A stretch of 64,000 bases of DNA from Fibrobacter sp. UWB11. Its GTDB lineage: Bacteria > Fibrobacterota > Fibrobacteria > Fibrobacterales > Fibrobacteraceae. The notes beneath the pieces were generated by a model. The model made no database searches. It saw nothing but the letters and a program-made list of their open reading frames with translations, and was not told where the DNA came from. A program made the position numbers and the translations under genes. Location of the stretch: NCBI RefSeq assembly GCF_900143015.1, contig NZ_FSRT01000003.1, positions 248,001 to 312,000 on the forward strand, given 5' to 3'. Positions 43,635-52,453 of this stretch are shown piece after piece. Each line of letters starts with the position of its first letter. Within the stretch, counting starts at the first letter, position 1.

Positions 43635-44684
43635 TTATCTTGAAAGCCACCCTCCAAGTCGAGCGATTATGGGCCTCAAGGTATTCGCGAGTTCTTCCTG
43701 GGAATGAGTGTCGGGGTGACCATGCAAACCGACATTCGATGTAAAGACGTGTTTGTAGTCCAAGTCCTTGTATCCAGCGGCAATTTGTTCATCGTAAATA
43801 GACTTTATTGTCGGACCAAGGTCATCATTAGGCCAAACTTTCGTAGAAACAAGCAAAAATTTCACACCTGGGTGAGCTTTACGGAGCTTTTCAAGCAATT
43901 TTGCATACGCTTTCTTGAATTTTCCTTTATCTGCATACGGCGGATTCCCCTGAAAATCGTTAATTCCCTCGAAAATCACAATCACTTGCGGGTGGAACTT
44001 TTCCAAATCCCAGCGTTCCGGCTTTGAATACGAGGTCACCGAACCCATGACCGTGTAATCATAGAGGCGTTCATACGTCCATTCGGGTACCATATTGTCG
44101 TAGTTGCGCACAAGACCGCGTCCGCTGTAGGCATTCACCTGGTAGTCGGCATTGAAACCGCTCGCAAGGAGGTAGGCATAGCTCTTGGAGGCATTTGTCT
44201 TGTCGAACTCGGGAGCGTCCTCTGCAGAGGAACCCTCGCAACCGTAACCAGCGGTAAAGGAATCGCCGATGAACTCGATGCGGCGACTGGACGGCTTGGG
44301 GGCTTCACCAAACTCGCCATCGACAGAAATGCCGTAGAACTTGATTTCAGGAACACCGCTTTCGCTAATCTTGATAAAGCGGTACTTGCGGAACGAACCG
44401 TCGTCCTGCACTTTGATGGTTCGGTTTTCCTTAGAATCGACTTCGAACTGTTCAATCTGCTTGCCGTCACGGTCAAGGCGCCAGCGAGAATGGCCTTCGA
44501 CCGTAAACGTAATTTTGGAGGCCCTGGCGTTAAATGTGATGGATGCGGCAGGCGCACTGGCACGGCTTACACCGCCTGCATGGGACCAACGGCCATTGAA
44601 CAACAGATTTTCCATAGTCGAGGAAGCTCCGAACGAGAACGCAGCAAGCGCACTCAGCAAAAGGAATATGCGGACAAGATTCAT
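43635..44684 (-). CDS. CE2-type SGNH carbohydrate esterase
   Basis: A 349-residue secreted esterase. ATG 44684 opens a signal peptide (LVRIFLLLSALAAFSFGAS); an upstream TTG start would disrupt it. The N-terminal beta-sandwich (SITFNARASKITFTVEG; RYRFIKISESG-like strands) followed by an SGNH domain is the layout of CE2 acetyl-xylan or glucomannan esterases. Motifs: FIGDSFTAGYGC with the nucleophile Ser near residue 140, YSGRGLVRNY, FEGINDFQG and HPDTHSQEELA with the catalytic His. Removing acetyl groups from hemicellulose fits the plant-fibre lifestyle of Fibrobacter. It stands alone between two gene groups. Confidence 0.88.
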   Translation of the reverse strand: MNLVRIFLLLSALAAFSFGASSTMENLLFNGRWSHAGGVSRASAPAASITFNARASKITFTVEGHSRWRLDRDGKQIEQFEVDSKENRTIKVQDDGSFRKYRFIKISESGVPEIKFYGISVDGEFGEAPKPSSRRIEFIGDSFTAGYGCEGSSAEDAPEFDKTNASKSYAYLLASGFNADYQVNAYSGRGLVRNYDNMVPEWTYERLYDYTVMGSVTSYSKPERWDLEKFHPQVIVIFEGINDFQGNPPYADKGKFKKAYAKLLEKLRKAHPGVKFLLVSTKVWPNDDLGPTIKSIYDEQIAAGYKDLDYKHVFTSNVGLHGHPDTHSQEELANTLRPIIARLGGWLSR

Positions 44685-44780
44685 TGAAGGAATGATAGAA
44701 AAAATTGGGCTACCGCCCAAAACCTATTTTAAAATTCATTATTAAAAGCACGTCATGCGGGCGGGGCCCCAGCTCGGAGT

Positions 44781-44847
44781 TGACGCCTACGGCGTCAGCG
44801 GCTTCACTCGGTTATGCCGGTCTGCAAGCAGCCCGTCGCAACACTCG
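44781..44847. repeat. Hairpin plus dispersed repeat, intergenic
   Basis: TGACGCCTACGGCGTCA (44781-44797) has 7-base arms. It is followed by a 41-base segment (44807-44847) that shares CTCGGT.ATGCCGG...GCAAGC...CCGTCGC with 22980-23020. No gene lies in 44685-44953. Confidence 0.55.
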
Positions 44848-44900
44848 TTTTGCACGCAACTGCGAAGGAATAGCCTTGGCCGACGCTTTTTTTCAAAATA

Positions 44901-44937
44901 AAAAGGTCACCCTATCAGAATAGGATGACTGTTTTTG
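44901..44937 (-). terminator. Imperfect terminator after the XPB-like gene
   Basis: CCTAT/ATAGG and GTCA/TGAC arms with one mismatch, flanked by an A-run and a T-run, lie 17 bases past the stop of the minus-strand gene at 44954. Confidence 0.6.
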
Positions 44938-44953
44938 CATTTAATTAGGTTAC

Positions 44954-46849
44954 TTACGCTTGCGGGGCAGTAGCCTTCTTGCTTAAAACCTTGATTTCTT
45001 GAATAAACGAAAGGTCGAGCGAGAACTTTTCTTCCTTGCCGCTTTCCTGGATTTCGACCATCGACGGGGACTTTGCCAAATGGAGCGCATGCACATAGAA
45101 CATCTTTTCTTCAAGCTTTGCGTTTCGCTTGGACTTGTCCATAATTTTTGCAGCAAGCGGAGTGCCCACCGTCTTTGCATAGCGCAAGACCTTCACAAGA
45201 TCGAACGTGCTCAGTTTCTGATAAACGCTACCGTACTTGGTAGAATCCATCGTTGCCTGGGCAGAAGCTTCGTCAGCCTCGTCTCTCAAATCGTAGTCGA
45301 TTTTCTTGGATTCCGGCCATGCAATCGAGAATTCTGCCTTCCATTCGTCTTGGGCAGCGGGCGTGCGATTTTCGGTCGATTCGCCAGCATACGGGAAGAA
45401 GCCGTAGTTCTCGAGGATTTCGAATGCGCGAGATTCCAGTTCAGGATTCAAAATGAAGCCGTAACCCGGGATGTATTCTTCGGTGCATTCCATGAACTGC
45501 GGGAAGCGAGAAAGTTCGCTAAGCACTTCGGCACTTTCGACCTTGAGGAGTCGAGCCGTGCGCACCTTGGCACCGTAGAAAGAAGCATTCCATTCGGCAA
45601 GTGTCGAAGAAACGTTCTCAGGCGGCTTGAGCCAGTTGCGAAGATTTTCAACTTCGGATTCGGGGAAACCGCACTTGAGGCCAGCAACGTACGTTTCTTT
45701 TTCGAGCGTGAAGCAAAGGAACGTTTCGTCGTTCTTGACTTTAGCAAGGCATGCGAGAGAGTAAAGCACACGCGGAGCCATGCCGGTAGAAACGACCAAG
45801 TCAAAGTTCGGGAGCGCCGTAAGGTTTGCTTCGGGTATAGACGCAATAGACGTATCAAGCCAATCCCTACCCGACTTGCTCAGAACAACAGAAGTAATTT
45901 TACCTTGAGCCATGCGGAAATCGACAAGGCCCAAAATCCAAAGTTCGCAAAGCGGACGCGGCATGAATTCCCAAGGCAACACCTTGTTCTTTTCTTGAAT
46001 GCGGTAAGACGGATCCATCACCCAGAAGAGGAGAGCTGCATCAGCTGCGGAAAGGCCTTCGCCCAAGCCGCTCAGCAAGCGAGCGCAAAGATTACGGTCG
46101 CCATGGAAGCGTTCCTTGATCCACCAAGAAATTACATCTTGATGCAAGCGGAACCCGTTCTTATGAATAAAATCAATTGCGGTTGCCGACGGAAGCAAGA
46201 AGGAGTTTTCGCGTTCAAGCCAACCGTTCTGCACGAGAAAACTAAAGATAAGCGAAATTTCGTGTTCGCAAGCCTTTTCGGAAACATGACGAGACGAAGT
46301 AAACGCTTCGGCGCAAATCTGGCGGCCACGGCGATGGAGCGTCCCGTTCGCGTTGATGCGGAGTTGCTTTTTCTTGGCGTTCGCAAGCACAATGCAAATA
46401 TGCCAATCCAAAAGGTTCTGGAAAGAAATCAACGGGGATACCGTGTCGATTTCGCCTTCGGGCTTGATGTCAAAGCAACCGACAAAATCGCCAAAGCCCA
46501 TGTAAATCGGGGTGCCACCTACGAAAGAGCGGTAAATCACGTATTCACGGCACATCGTAAGGAGGAACGTCTGGAGTTCGCGATTTTTGCTTACAGGGAC
46601 CGTCAGTCGAAGTTCGTTAAATGCAAGTCCTCTAGACCCGCTATTATAAATCAAATTCAGGCAGCGGCGCTGCCACATTTCCATCTTGGAAAAGAGTCCC
46701 GCAACGCGTTCCTTGTCGGAATAAAAAGACAGTGTTTCGGACTGGATGAGAGCATTGTTTAAAAGTCCCTTTTTGCCGAACGCCTTAGCATGGGCGTTGC
46801 GAAGCAAGGGCTTGGACATACCATCAAAAAAAGCGTTTAAATCAAACAT
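44954..46849 (-). CDS. Protein with XPB/Ssl2-like helicase-associated domain, no helicase motor
   Basis: A 631-residue cytoplasmic protein. The central region (about residues 340-460: TALPNFDLVVSTGMAPRVLY; TFLCFTLEKETYVAGLKCGF; LAEWNASFYGAKVRTARLL) fits the XPB/Ssl2-like helicase N-terminal (Helicase_C_3) domain, which is usually followed by the SF2 motor. No Walker A or DEAD/DEAH motif is present, so this is a stand-alone version. The N-terminal 300 residues look like repeated winged helices (LNLIYNSGSRGLAFNELRL). The opposite strand is open for 587 codons here, but that frame has no recognisable domain. Possibly a DNA-repair or transcription accessory factor. Confidence 0.75.
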   Translation of the reverse strand: MFDLNAFFDGMSKPLLRNAHAKAFGKKGLLNNALIQSETLSFYSDKERVAGLFSKMEMWQRRCLNLIYNSGSRGLAFNELRLTVPVSKNRELQTFLLTMCREYVIYRSFVGGTPIYMGFGDFVGCFDIKPEGEIDTVSPLISFQNLLDWHICIVLANAKKKQLRINANGTLHRRGRQICAEAFTSSRHVSEKACEHEISLIFSFLVQNGWLERENSFLLPSATAIDFIHKNGFRLHQDVISWWIKERFHGDRNLCARLLSGLGEGLSAADAALLFWVMDPSYRIQEKNKVLPWEFMPRPLCELWILGLVDFRMAQGKITSVVLSKSGRDWLDTSIASIPEANLTALPNFDLVVSTGMAPRVLYSLACLAKVKNDETFLCFTLEKETYVAGLKCGFPESEVENLRNWLKPPENVSSTLAEWNASFYGAKVRTARLLKVESAEVLSELSRFPQFMECTEEYIPGYGFILNPELESRAFEILENYGFFPYAGESTENRTPAAQDEWKAEFSIAWPESKKIDYDLRDEADEASAQATMDSTKYGSVYQKLSTFDLVKVLRYAKTVGTPLAAKIMDKSKRNAKLEEKMFYVHALHLAKSPSMVEIQESGKEEKFSLDLSFIQEIKVLSKKATAPQA

Positions 46850-46925
46850 TATGCACCTTAAAGCAGGGTGCCAAATATAATAAAAAATGGGCCGTTAGTT
46901 AAGGGGCTACACACGTGAACAGGTA

Positions 46926-46977
46926 TTGAACAATGGGGGAGGGTTCCGCCCTTAGGGGTATGTTAATCATTGTTCAA
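46926..46977. repeat. 10-base inverted repeat around the stop of the AT-rich lipoprotein gene
   Basis: TTGAACAATG (46926-46935) and CATTGTTCAA (46968-46977) are exact complements 32 bases apart, with a smaller AGGG/CCCT pair inside. One arm lies in the last codons of the gene. It may be a terminator or the edge of an acquired segment. Confidence 0.5.
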
Positions 46978-47652
46978 AGGTCCACAATGCAATTCAGGAT
47001 TCTTTTCCTTTTTTTCCCAGCATTTTAGCAACTCAATTTTCTTTTTTACCCGAATTTCATCACCTCTGCATCTACCAGCGTACAAATCTTTTAGATACGC
47101 ATAATAATCTTGTTCAGACCTAGGACTATAGTATATATTGCTGACAATAATGAAATCAAAATGTTTATTTTTCGAGGCCCCGTATTTTCCACGCCATAGC
47201 AACAATCTACCCATATATTCTCCTGTTACAGGTTTTTCAGCAGATTCTGCTATTAGTTTTTTCTCTAGGCTATCAATAATTTTTATTTGCTCTTCATTTA
47301 ATTTTATATACGATTCACAATAATCAGACCATAGTATATCACCACCAATTTTATTTTTCGAATAAATAAACGATTTACTACCATATAAATAAATCAACAA
47401 ATCATCCTTTAAAGAAAAAACACTATCATTAGCTGCATAAGTATTTAAGAAATCTTCTATTGCCACACCCATATAAAATTTGAAACGTTCTTTTTCATAT
47501 TTGCAATATTCAGGCAAATCCCCTTTTGTAAAAAAGCCATGTTCCTTGCATTCTTCGTTTAGAACCTCTACATCTTTTTCGCCACATCCAGCAACAAATA
47601 GAGAATTAAACAACATAACAATAAAGGCAAAAAGTCTAACTGCATTCTTCAT
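46963..47652 (-). CDS. AT-rich orphan lipoprotein
   Basis: A 229-residue lipoprotein (NSLFVAGC, Cys23) with many Lys, Tyr and Glu and six more cysteines (NEECKEH, PEYCKYE, SDYCESY, AGRCRGD, LKCWEKK, LHCGPL), suggesting disulfides. Its DNA is visibly richer in A and T than all its neighbours, with codons such as ATA, AAA and TTA common. That fits recent acquisition or a fast-evolving orphan. No family recognised. Confidence 0.7.
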   Translation of the reverse strand: MKNAVRLFAFIVMLFNSLFVAGCGEKDVEVLNEECKEHGFFTKGDLPEYCKYEKERFKFYMGVAIEDFLNTYAANDSVFSLKDDLLIYLYGSKSFIYSKNKIGGDILWSDYCESYIKLNEEQIKIIDSLEKKLIAESAEKPVTGEYMGRLLLWRGKYGASKNKHFDFIIVSNIYYSPRSEQDYYAYLKDLYAGRCRGDEIRVKKKIELLKCWEKKEKNPELHCGPLNND

Positions 47653-47953
47653 TTTCTATCCACTTTAAATATTCAACTACTTTTTACACATTCATTTTAA
47701 CAAATCAATATACAAAAATTCGTTTTTCCTACAAAAAAGGCGATGCCGCAACAAGTGCGGCATGACAAAGCAGCAGGAATATGTATGACAAAGTCAGCGC
47801 GGTGGCCGGCATGTCAAGTCACTGGATCCTTCGACTTCCCCTATCGCTACGCTCCAGGGTTCGCTCAGGATGACACCTTGCAAAGCATCCTCGATTTACT
47901 TCGACAAGCTCAACACAGGTCGCGAGGATAGCTGCTTAGGATAATGTTCGAGA
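47653..47953. other. Longest gene-free stretch; holds repeats
   Basis: Contains an AT-rich 5' part that may hold the lipoprotein promoter, a 7-pair hairpin at 47743-47763 (ATGCCGC/GCGGCAT) and a copy of the dispersed palindromic repeat. No plausible gene was seen. Confidence 0.7.
47824..47874. repeat. Dispersed palindromic repeat, full-length intergenic copy
   Basis: GGATCCTTCGACTTCCCC, TATCGCTACGCTCCAGGG, then TTCGCTCAGGATGAC. It shares both ends with 23651-23688 and the centre with 34275-34314 and 30629-30689, so it serves as the reference copy. Confidence 0.75.
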
Positions 47954-50674
47954 TTACTTCACGAATCTTTCGATATCGGAGACGGAGCCTGCGATGCGCT
48001 GCTTGAAGTTCCAAATGCGGGAGAAGGTCTTGCCGTAGCGTTCGAGGATAACACGGTTATCCAAAATAAGGACCTTGCCGGAATCGGAATCGTTGCGCAA
48101 GAGGCGCCCCATACCCTGACGGAGTTCGATGTAAGCTTCAGGTACAAAGTAATCCTTGAAGAAGTTCTTGTTGGCAGCCTTCATCTCGTTCGTGATACCA
48201 GCGACAAGCGGATCTGTCGGGTTCGGGAACGGGAGCTTCGTAATGACGAGCAACTTGAGCGCATCACCCGGGAAATCCACGCCTTCCCAAAGGCTTTGGC
48301 AGCCCAAGAGGCAAGCGCCACGTTCCTTGCGGAACATCGCCACGAGACCGTCAAGCGAGCCATCGACATGCTGGCAAAGCAAAAGCTTGTTGCGTTCGGC
48401 AAATGCCGGAGCAAGTGCAGCCTGCGCCTTCATCATCGTTGCGACACTTGTGAAGAGCACCATCGTATTTTCTTCGACATTCGGAAGCACCTTCAAAAGC
48501 GTATCGTTCAAGGCATCGCCAAATTCCGGAGCCGAAGGCTTCGGGAGGAACTTTGCGACCATCACAGAGCGGCGTTCATTCACATCGGACTGTTCCGTAT
48601 AAACGCGAACAAACGGCTGTTTTACCCTGAGCGTATCCATACCCATTTTCTGCAAGAAGTACGAAAGGTCTGCCTGCACAGAAAGCGTTGCAGACGTGAA
48701 CGTCGCAGACTTGATCCACGGGTAGAATTTTTCTTTCCAGACTTTACCGGAGTGGAGCGGAACTGCATGCAGCTTGATGGTATGCGGATTAAACGGCTCT
48801 TCCATGTAGAAGACCCAATCATTGCGGCCAGCCTTTGTGACAAATTCAAAGTCCGAAATGAAATGTCCAATTTCGGCCATACGGCCATCGAGGTCGCTCA
48901 CGACACCCTTGAGGGCCTCCATGTTCGCAGCCGCGGCAACGAGCTTTTCAGCAAAGCCACGGGCATTGTTGTACTGTTCGAGGAACGTAGCCGGGTCTGC
49001 TTCGTATTCAGCGAGAATGCTATTCGTGTACGTAAAGCCGCTACGGCCATTCTTCTGTTTGGCAAGCTTTTTGCCAATCTTCATGAAGAAGCGGTGCAGA
49101 GCCTTTTCAGCTTCGGCCAAGGATTCAGAAAGTTTGTCGCAAAGTTCGTGAAGTTCCGGCTGTTCTGCCGGGATACGGCTTGCAATTTCTGCAATGAGGC
49201 CATCGCCACCAGCTTTGGAGGGTTCAAGCGTTTTCGCAATATTTCTGAATCCGAAGAACGAGATAGAACGACCAAATATCTGGTTGCTGATTTCGGGCAA
49301 GCGGTGCGCTTCGTCAAAGACGATGTGCTCGTAAGACGGGAGCAACGCAAAATCAAGTTGCAAGTCCGAAAGGAAGAGCGAATGGTTCACGAGCACCATG
49401 TTCGCATTCATGGCCTTGCGCTTTGCAATGAGCGCCGGGCAGTTTTCGTGACACGAGTGATTTTCGCCATTGCAGCAAGAGGCACTGCACGAAAGCTTGG
49501 ACCAAAGCACACGATTGCGGCTCTGGCTAAAGGAATTACATTCGTTGATGTCGCCCGTTTCGGTTGTGAGCACCCATGGTATCAGAGCCATGAAGGAATC
49601 ACGTTCTTCAGCGGAGAGGAGCGTTTGCGGATGCATCAACAATTCTTCGAACTTGCGAAGGCAAAGGTAATTGTCGCGGCCCTTCAAAATTGCGGGGCGG
49701 AGCTCGCCATTGTAAATCTTTGCAATCTGCGGGATAGATTGCGTCCAGAGCTGTTCCTGCAAAGTGCGAGTTGCCGTACTGATTAAAACACGTTCGCCAG
49801 TAATAGCCTTGTTCGCTGCGGTAATCAAGTACGAGAGTGTCTTGCCAGAACCGGTCGGAGCTTCGAGCACGCAGAGGCCGCCCTTGTACATGTTGCGTTC
49901 CATGACCGAGGCAAAATCTTGCTGGTTGTGGCGCGGCTTGTAATCATCGACAACAAACGAAATGAATCCGCCTTCCTTGAAGAACTCACTCACGCGCGGA
50001 GCCCTGGACTTGGGCAAAGCTTCCGGAGCAGGAGCGGATGGCAGCTTGTACTTCGGAGCAGCAAGTTTTTCGACTTTTGAAGTGAAAAGCGTCTCGTAGC
50101 CAGAGCCCTTGGCAACTTGAGAAAGAGCATCGTAGATCCACGGGTCCATCGTAGAAATCTTTTCAAGAGCCTTTACAAACAAGCGACCGCATGCATCGGC
50201 ATCGGGCAAAGCGCGGTGAGCACGGCTACGTTCAATATCGAGTTCCTGCACAAGAGTATCAAGGCGATGGTTCGGAACATCCTGGAACGCAATGCGCGAA
50301 AGCGTAAGCGAATCCCAGAACACATGGGAATCGTAAGAAATGCCGACCTTTGCAAAAGTCTGCTTGAGGAACTTGGAATCAAAAACGGCATTATGGGCTA
50401 CAATCGGAAGATCCCCGACAAACGAGCAAATCTGCCCTGCAACCGTTGCAAAATCCGGAGCACTTTCCAAATTTGCCTTGTTAATGCCGGTAAGCGTCTC
50501 AATAAAGGGACGAAGTTCTGCAGAAGTCGGCTTCACCAGAAAATCGAGATTTTCCTTCGGTTCGCCATTTTCAAAGCGAACTAAAGCCACCTCGATGATT
50601 TCGTCTTTCTCGAAATCAAGTCCGGTCGTTTCCAAGTCTAGCGCCACAAATGCGGGAATTTTTTCCATCTTCAT
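47954..50674 (-). CDS. dinG: DinG-family helicase with N-terminal DnaQ-like exonuclease domain
   Basis: A 906-residue protein. Residues 1-170 are a DEDDh exonuclease: ALDLETTGLDF, VAHNAVFDSKFL and HRALPDADACG. The XPD-type helicase follows: Walker A APTGSGKTLSYL near residue 268, four Fe-S cluster cysteines (SCSASCCNGENHSCHENCPA) near 395-410, Walker B VFDEAHRLPE near 450 and motifs V-VI (SLWEGVDFPGD; GRLLRNDSDSG) near 855. The exonuclease fusion matches the Bacillus/Staphylococcus-type DinG. It acts on damaged or structured DNA or R-loops. ATG 50668 may be the true start, since AAAGGA is better spaced for it. It lies seven bases after the Ig-like lipoprotein gene. Confidence 0.94.
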   Translation of the reverse strand: MKMEKIPAFVALDLETTGLDFEKDEIIEVALVRFENGEPKENLDFLVKPTSAELRPFIETLTGINKANLESAPDFATVAGQICSFVGDLPIVAHNAVFDSKFLKQTFAKVGISYDSHVFWDSLTLSRIAFQDVPNHRLDTLVQELDIERSRAHRALPDADACGRLFVKALEKISTMDPWIYDALSQVAKGSGYETLFTSKVEKLAAPKYKLPSAPAPEALPKSRAPRVSEFFKEGGFISFVVDDYKPRHNQQDFASVMERNMYKGGLCVLEAPTGSGKTLSYLITAANKAITGERVLISTATRTLQEQLWTQSIPQIAKIYNGELRPAILKGRDNYLCLRKFEELLMHPQTLLSAEERDSFMALIPWVLTTETGDINECNSFSQSRNRVLWSKLSCSASCCNGENHSCHENCPALIAKRKAMNANMVLVNHSLFLSDLQLDFALLPSYEHIVFDEAHRLPEISNQIFGRSISFFGFRNIAKTLEPSKAGGDGLIAEIASRIPAEQPELHELCDKLSESLAEAEKALHRFFMKIGKKLAKQKNGRSGFTYTNSILAEYEADPATFLEQYNNARGFAEKLVAAAANMEALKGVVSDLDGRMAEIGHFISDFEFVTKAGRNDWVFYMEEPFNPHTIKLHAVPLHSGKVWKEKFYPWIKSATFTSATLSVQADLSYFLQKMGMDTLRVKQPFVRVYTEQSDVNERRSVMVAKFLPKPSAPEFGDALNDTLLKVLPNVEENTMVLFTSVATMMKAQAALAPAFAERNKLLLCQHVDGSLDGLVAMFRKERGACLLGCQSLWEGVDFPGDALKLLVITKLPFPNPTDPLVAGITNEMKAANKNFFKDYFVPEAYIELRQGMGRLLRNDSDSGKVLILDNRVILERYGKTFSRIWNFKQRIAGSVSDIERFVK

Positions 50675-50681
50675 CCATCCT

Positions 50682-52451
50682 TTAAGGCAATGCCGGCAAG
50701 TTCGGCATCAGTTGTTCTAAATCGTTTGCACCACTCTTGATTTTCAACGTATCAATCGGGGATCGCCATGCAGAGCCAAAGCTAAAGGGATTCAAAGAAC
50801 CGCCATTGGGAAGTCCAGTCCCTTTATCTGCATAATAATAATCAATAATGTAACCACCTTCAACAAGGTCGTTAAAGGAAAATACTCCATAAGAAGAGCA
50901 CTTTGCATATTCAAACTTGCCAGTTTCTACAGACTTGAGGCGGACAACAGCACCCGCCTTTGCACCAGGAATTCTGCCAGCCATCGAAGCAAGCTTCAAT
51001 TTGGAAACGGATTCAAACGTAAGTTTGTTTTCGTACTTTGTCTTGATTACTGTATCACGGACGCCATTGCTATCGGCCTTGGCCAAAGTCGTATCGGCAT
51101 AGCCACGCAACAAGTTGAACTTGGAATCTGTCGGCCACGGGGCATCGCGCTTTACAAGGTAGCGGACCGGATCGAGCTTTTTCGCAGCAACTTGAACGGT
51201 ATCCTTATTTTCGACAATAAAGAACATATCCTTCAAGGAATCGACAACAGGCTTGTTGTAAATAACAATCAAGGAATCTTTCGGGAATGCATTTTTAGCC
51301 TTTCCTGTAAGCTGAACAGTCTGGATTTTCGGAGCAAGCGTATCACCCTCCATTTCTTTCCATTCAATTTCAGCATAATTTCGAGCGGTATCCAGCACAT
51401 GATTCAAAGAATCCTTGCCATTGGAGCAAACAAACTTGTACAAAACCTCGTCTTTCGGCTTCGGGTCAAAGTAAAAGCGCGGAGCGCTAGATGTGCTGAG
51501 ATAAACAAGTCGAGGATAAAGCGTATCGCCATCCTTCGAAGACAAATAGCAATTGGAGGTATCCGCAAAAGCAGAATCAAAATAAACACGGCGCGTGAAA
51601 TTCGCTTCGAGCACATCCTTAAAAGGCTGCGTTACGTTGTCCAGTTCCATTAAAGACGTATCTTGGTTCGCAAGCGCAATCCACAAAGTATCATGCACCG
51701 TTTCATTCAACTGCAAGTCCGAGACCCAAACACCGGCAAGTTCTGACGAAGGTTCAATCTTGTGGTTGCCATTCCCATCGACAAATGCGACTACGCGATA
51801 ATGCCCAGCTTTAAGCCCCGTAAACGTAAAGTTTCCAATGCTATCAGCCGCCGTGATGTAAAGCGGTTCTTCTTTTGTAAGCATCGGGAGCGAATCTAGC
51901 ACATGCGTGACCGTATCGCGGTACTTTTCAAGATAGCGCTTGGATTCACGTTCAGCACCCATCAAATAAAGCCCTACGCTCGGATAATTCTTTTTGCGGA
52001 CAAGAGAATCCGGCACCATCACTCGGCCCGAAAGCGTCAGGGAGTCAATGATAGCCCCAGTCGAAAAAACAACCTGGAAAGGCTTTGCAAGTGCATTACC
52101 GCGCAAGTCCTTGATGCCGCCCGCAAAAGTAACCGTATAAGTCGTACCGGTATCGAGTTCCGCACGCGAATAAACTTCGAGCATTTTGCCGTGAACTTCG
52201 TAGCGCAATTTCTTTTCAATCGGAGGCGAAATCGAAATTGCACCACGCGGAATCGAAGCGTTAATCCATTCGTCGAATTCCAACTTCACCGACAGTTCAT
52301 TCGGATGGTTCGTAGTCATTGGCGCCGGAGACACCGCCGCGACACGCGGCGGGAGCTTGTCTTCGGGTCCACCCGAAGGAGCCACCTGCGTTGCGCAAGC
52401 AGCTATCATCAGGCATGACGCCAATAAATATGTAACCTTCGAGAACTTCAT
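50682..52451 (-). CDS. Ig-like (Big_5) domain lipoprotein
   Basis: A 589-residue lipoprotein (LMIAACATQ) with the GGPEDKLPPRV sequence that often follows the lipidated Cys in Bacteroidota proteins of this type. Residues about 35-130 form a bacterial Ig-like domain (LSVKLEFDEWIN; TTYTVTFAGGIKDLRGNAL). A carboxypeptidase-regulatory-like part (GNFTFTGLKAGHYRVVAFVD) follows near residue 215. The remaining beta-rich region is unassigned. I use ATG 52451; a GTG at 52457 overlaps the lepB stop by four bases. Function unknown; probably a surface or periplasmic protein of the inner leaflet side of the outer membrane (inference). Confidence 0.82.
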   Translation of the reverse strand: MKFSKVTYLLASCLMIAACATQVAPSGGPEDKLPPRVAAVSPAPMTTNHPNELSVKLEFDEWINASIPRGAISISPPIEKKLRYEVHGKMLEVYSRAELDTGTTYTVTFAGGIKDLRGNALAKPFQVVFSTGAIIDSLTLSGRVMVPDSLVRKKNYPSVGLYLMGAERESKRYLEKYRDTVTHVLDSLPMLTKEEPLYITAADSIGNFTFTGLKAGHYRVVAFVDGNGNHKIEPSSELAGVWVSDLQLNETVHDTLWIALANQDTSLMELDNVTQPFKDVLEANFTRRVYFDSAFADTSNCYLSSKDGDTLYPRLVYLSTSSAPRFYFDPKPKDEVLYKFVCSNGKDSLNHVLDTARNYAEIEWKEMEGDTLAPKIQTVQLTGKAKNAFPKDSLIVIYNKPVVDSLKDMFFIVENKDTVQVAAKKLDPVRYLVKRDAPWPTDSKFNLLRGYADTTLAKADSNGVRDTVIKTKYENKLTFESVSKLKLASMAGRIPGAKAGAVVRLKSVETGKFEYAKCSSYGVFSFNDLVEGGYIIDYYYADKGTGLPNGGSLNPFSFGSAWRSPIDTLKIKSGANDLEQLMPNLPALP

Positions 52452-52453
52452 TC

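Noticed and set aside
44999-46762. A 587-codon open frame on the plus strand
   Set aside because: Antisense to the XPB/Ssl2-like gene. Composition (Phe, Arg, His, Cys heavy) is typical of a shadow frame.
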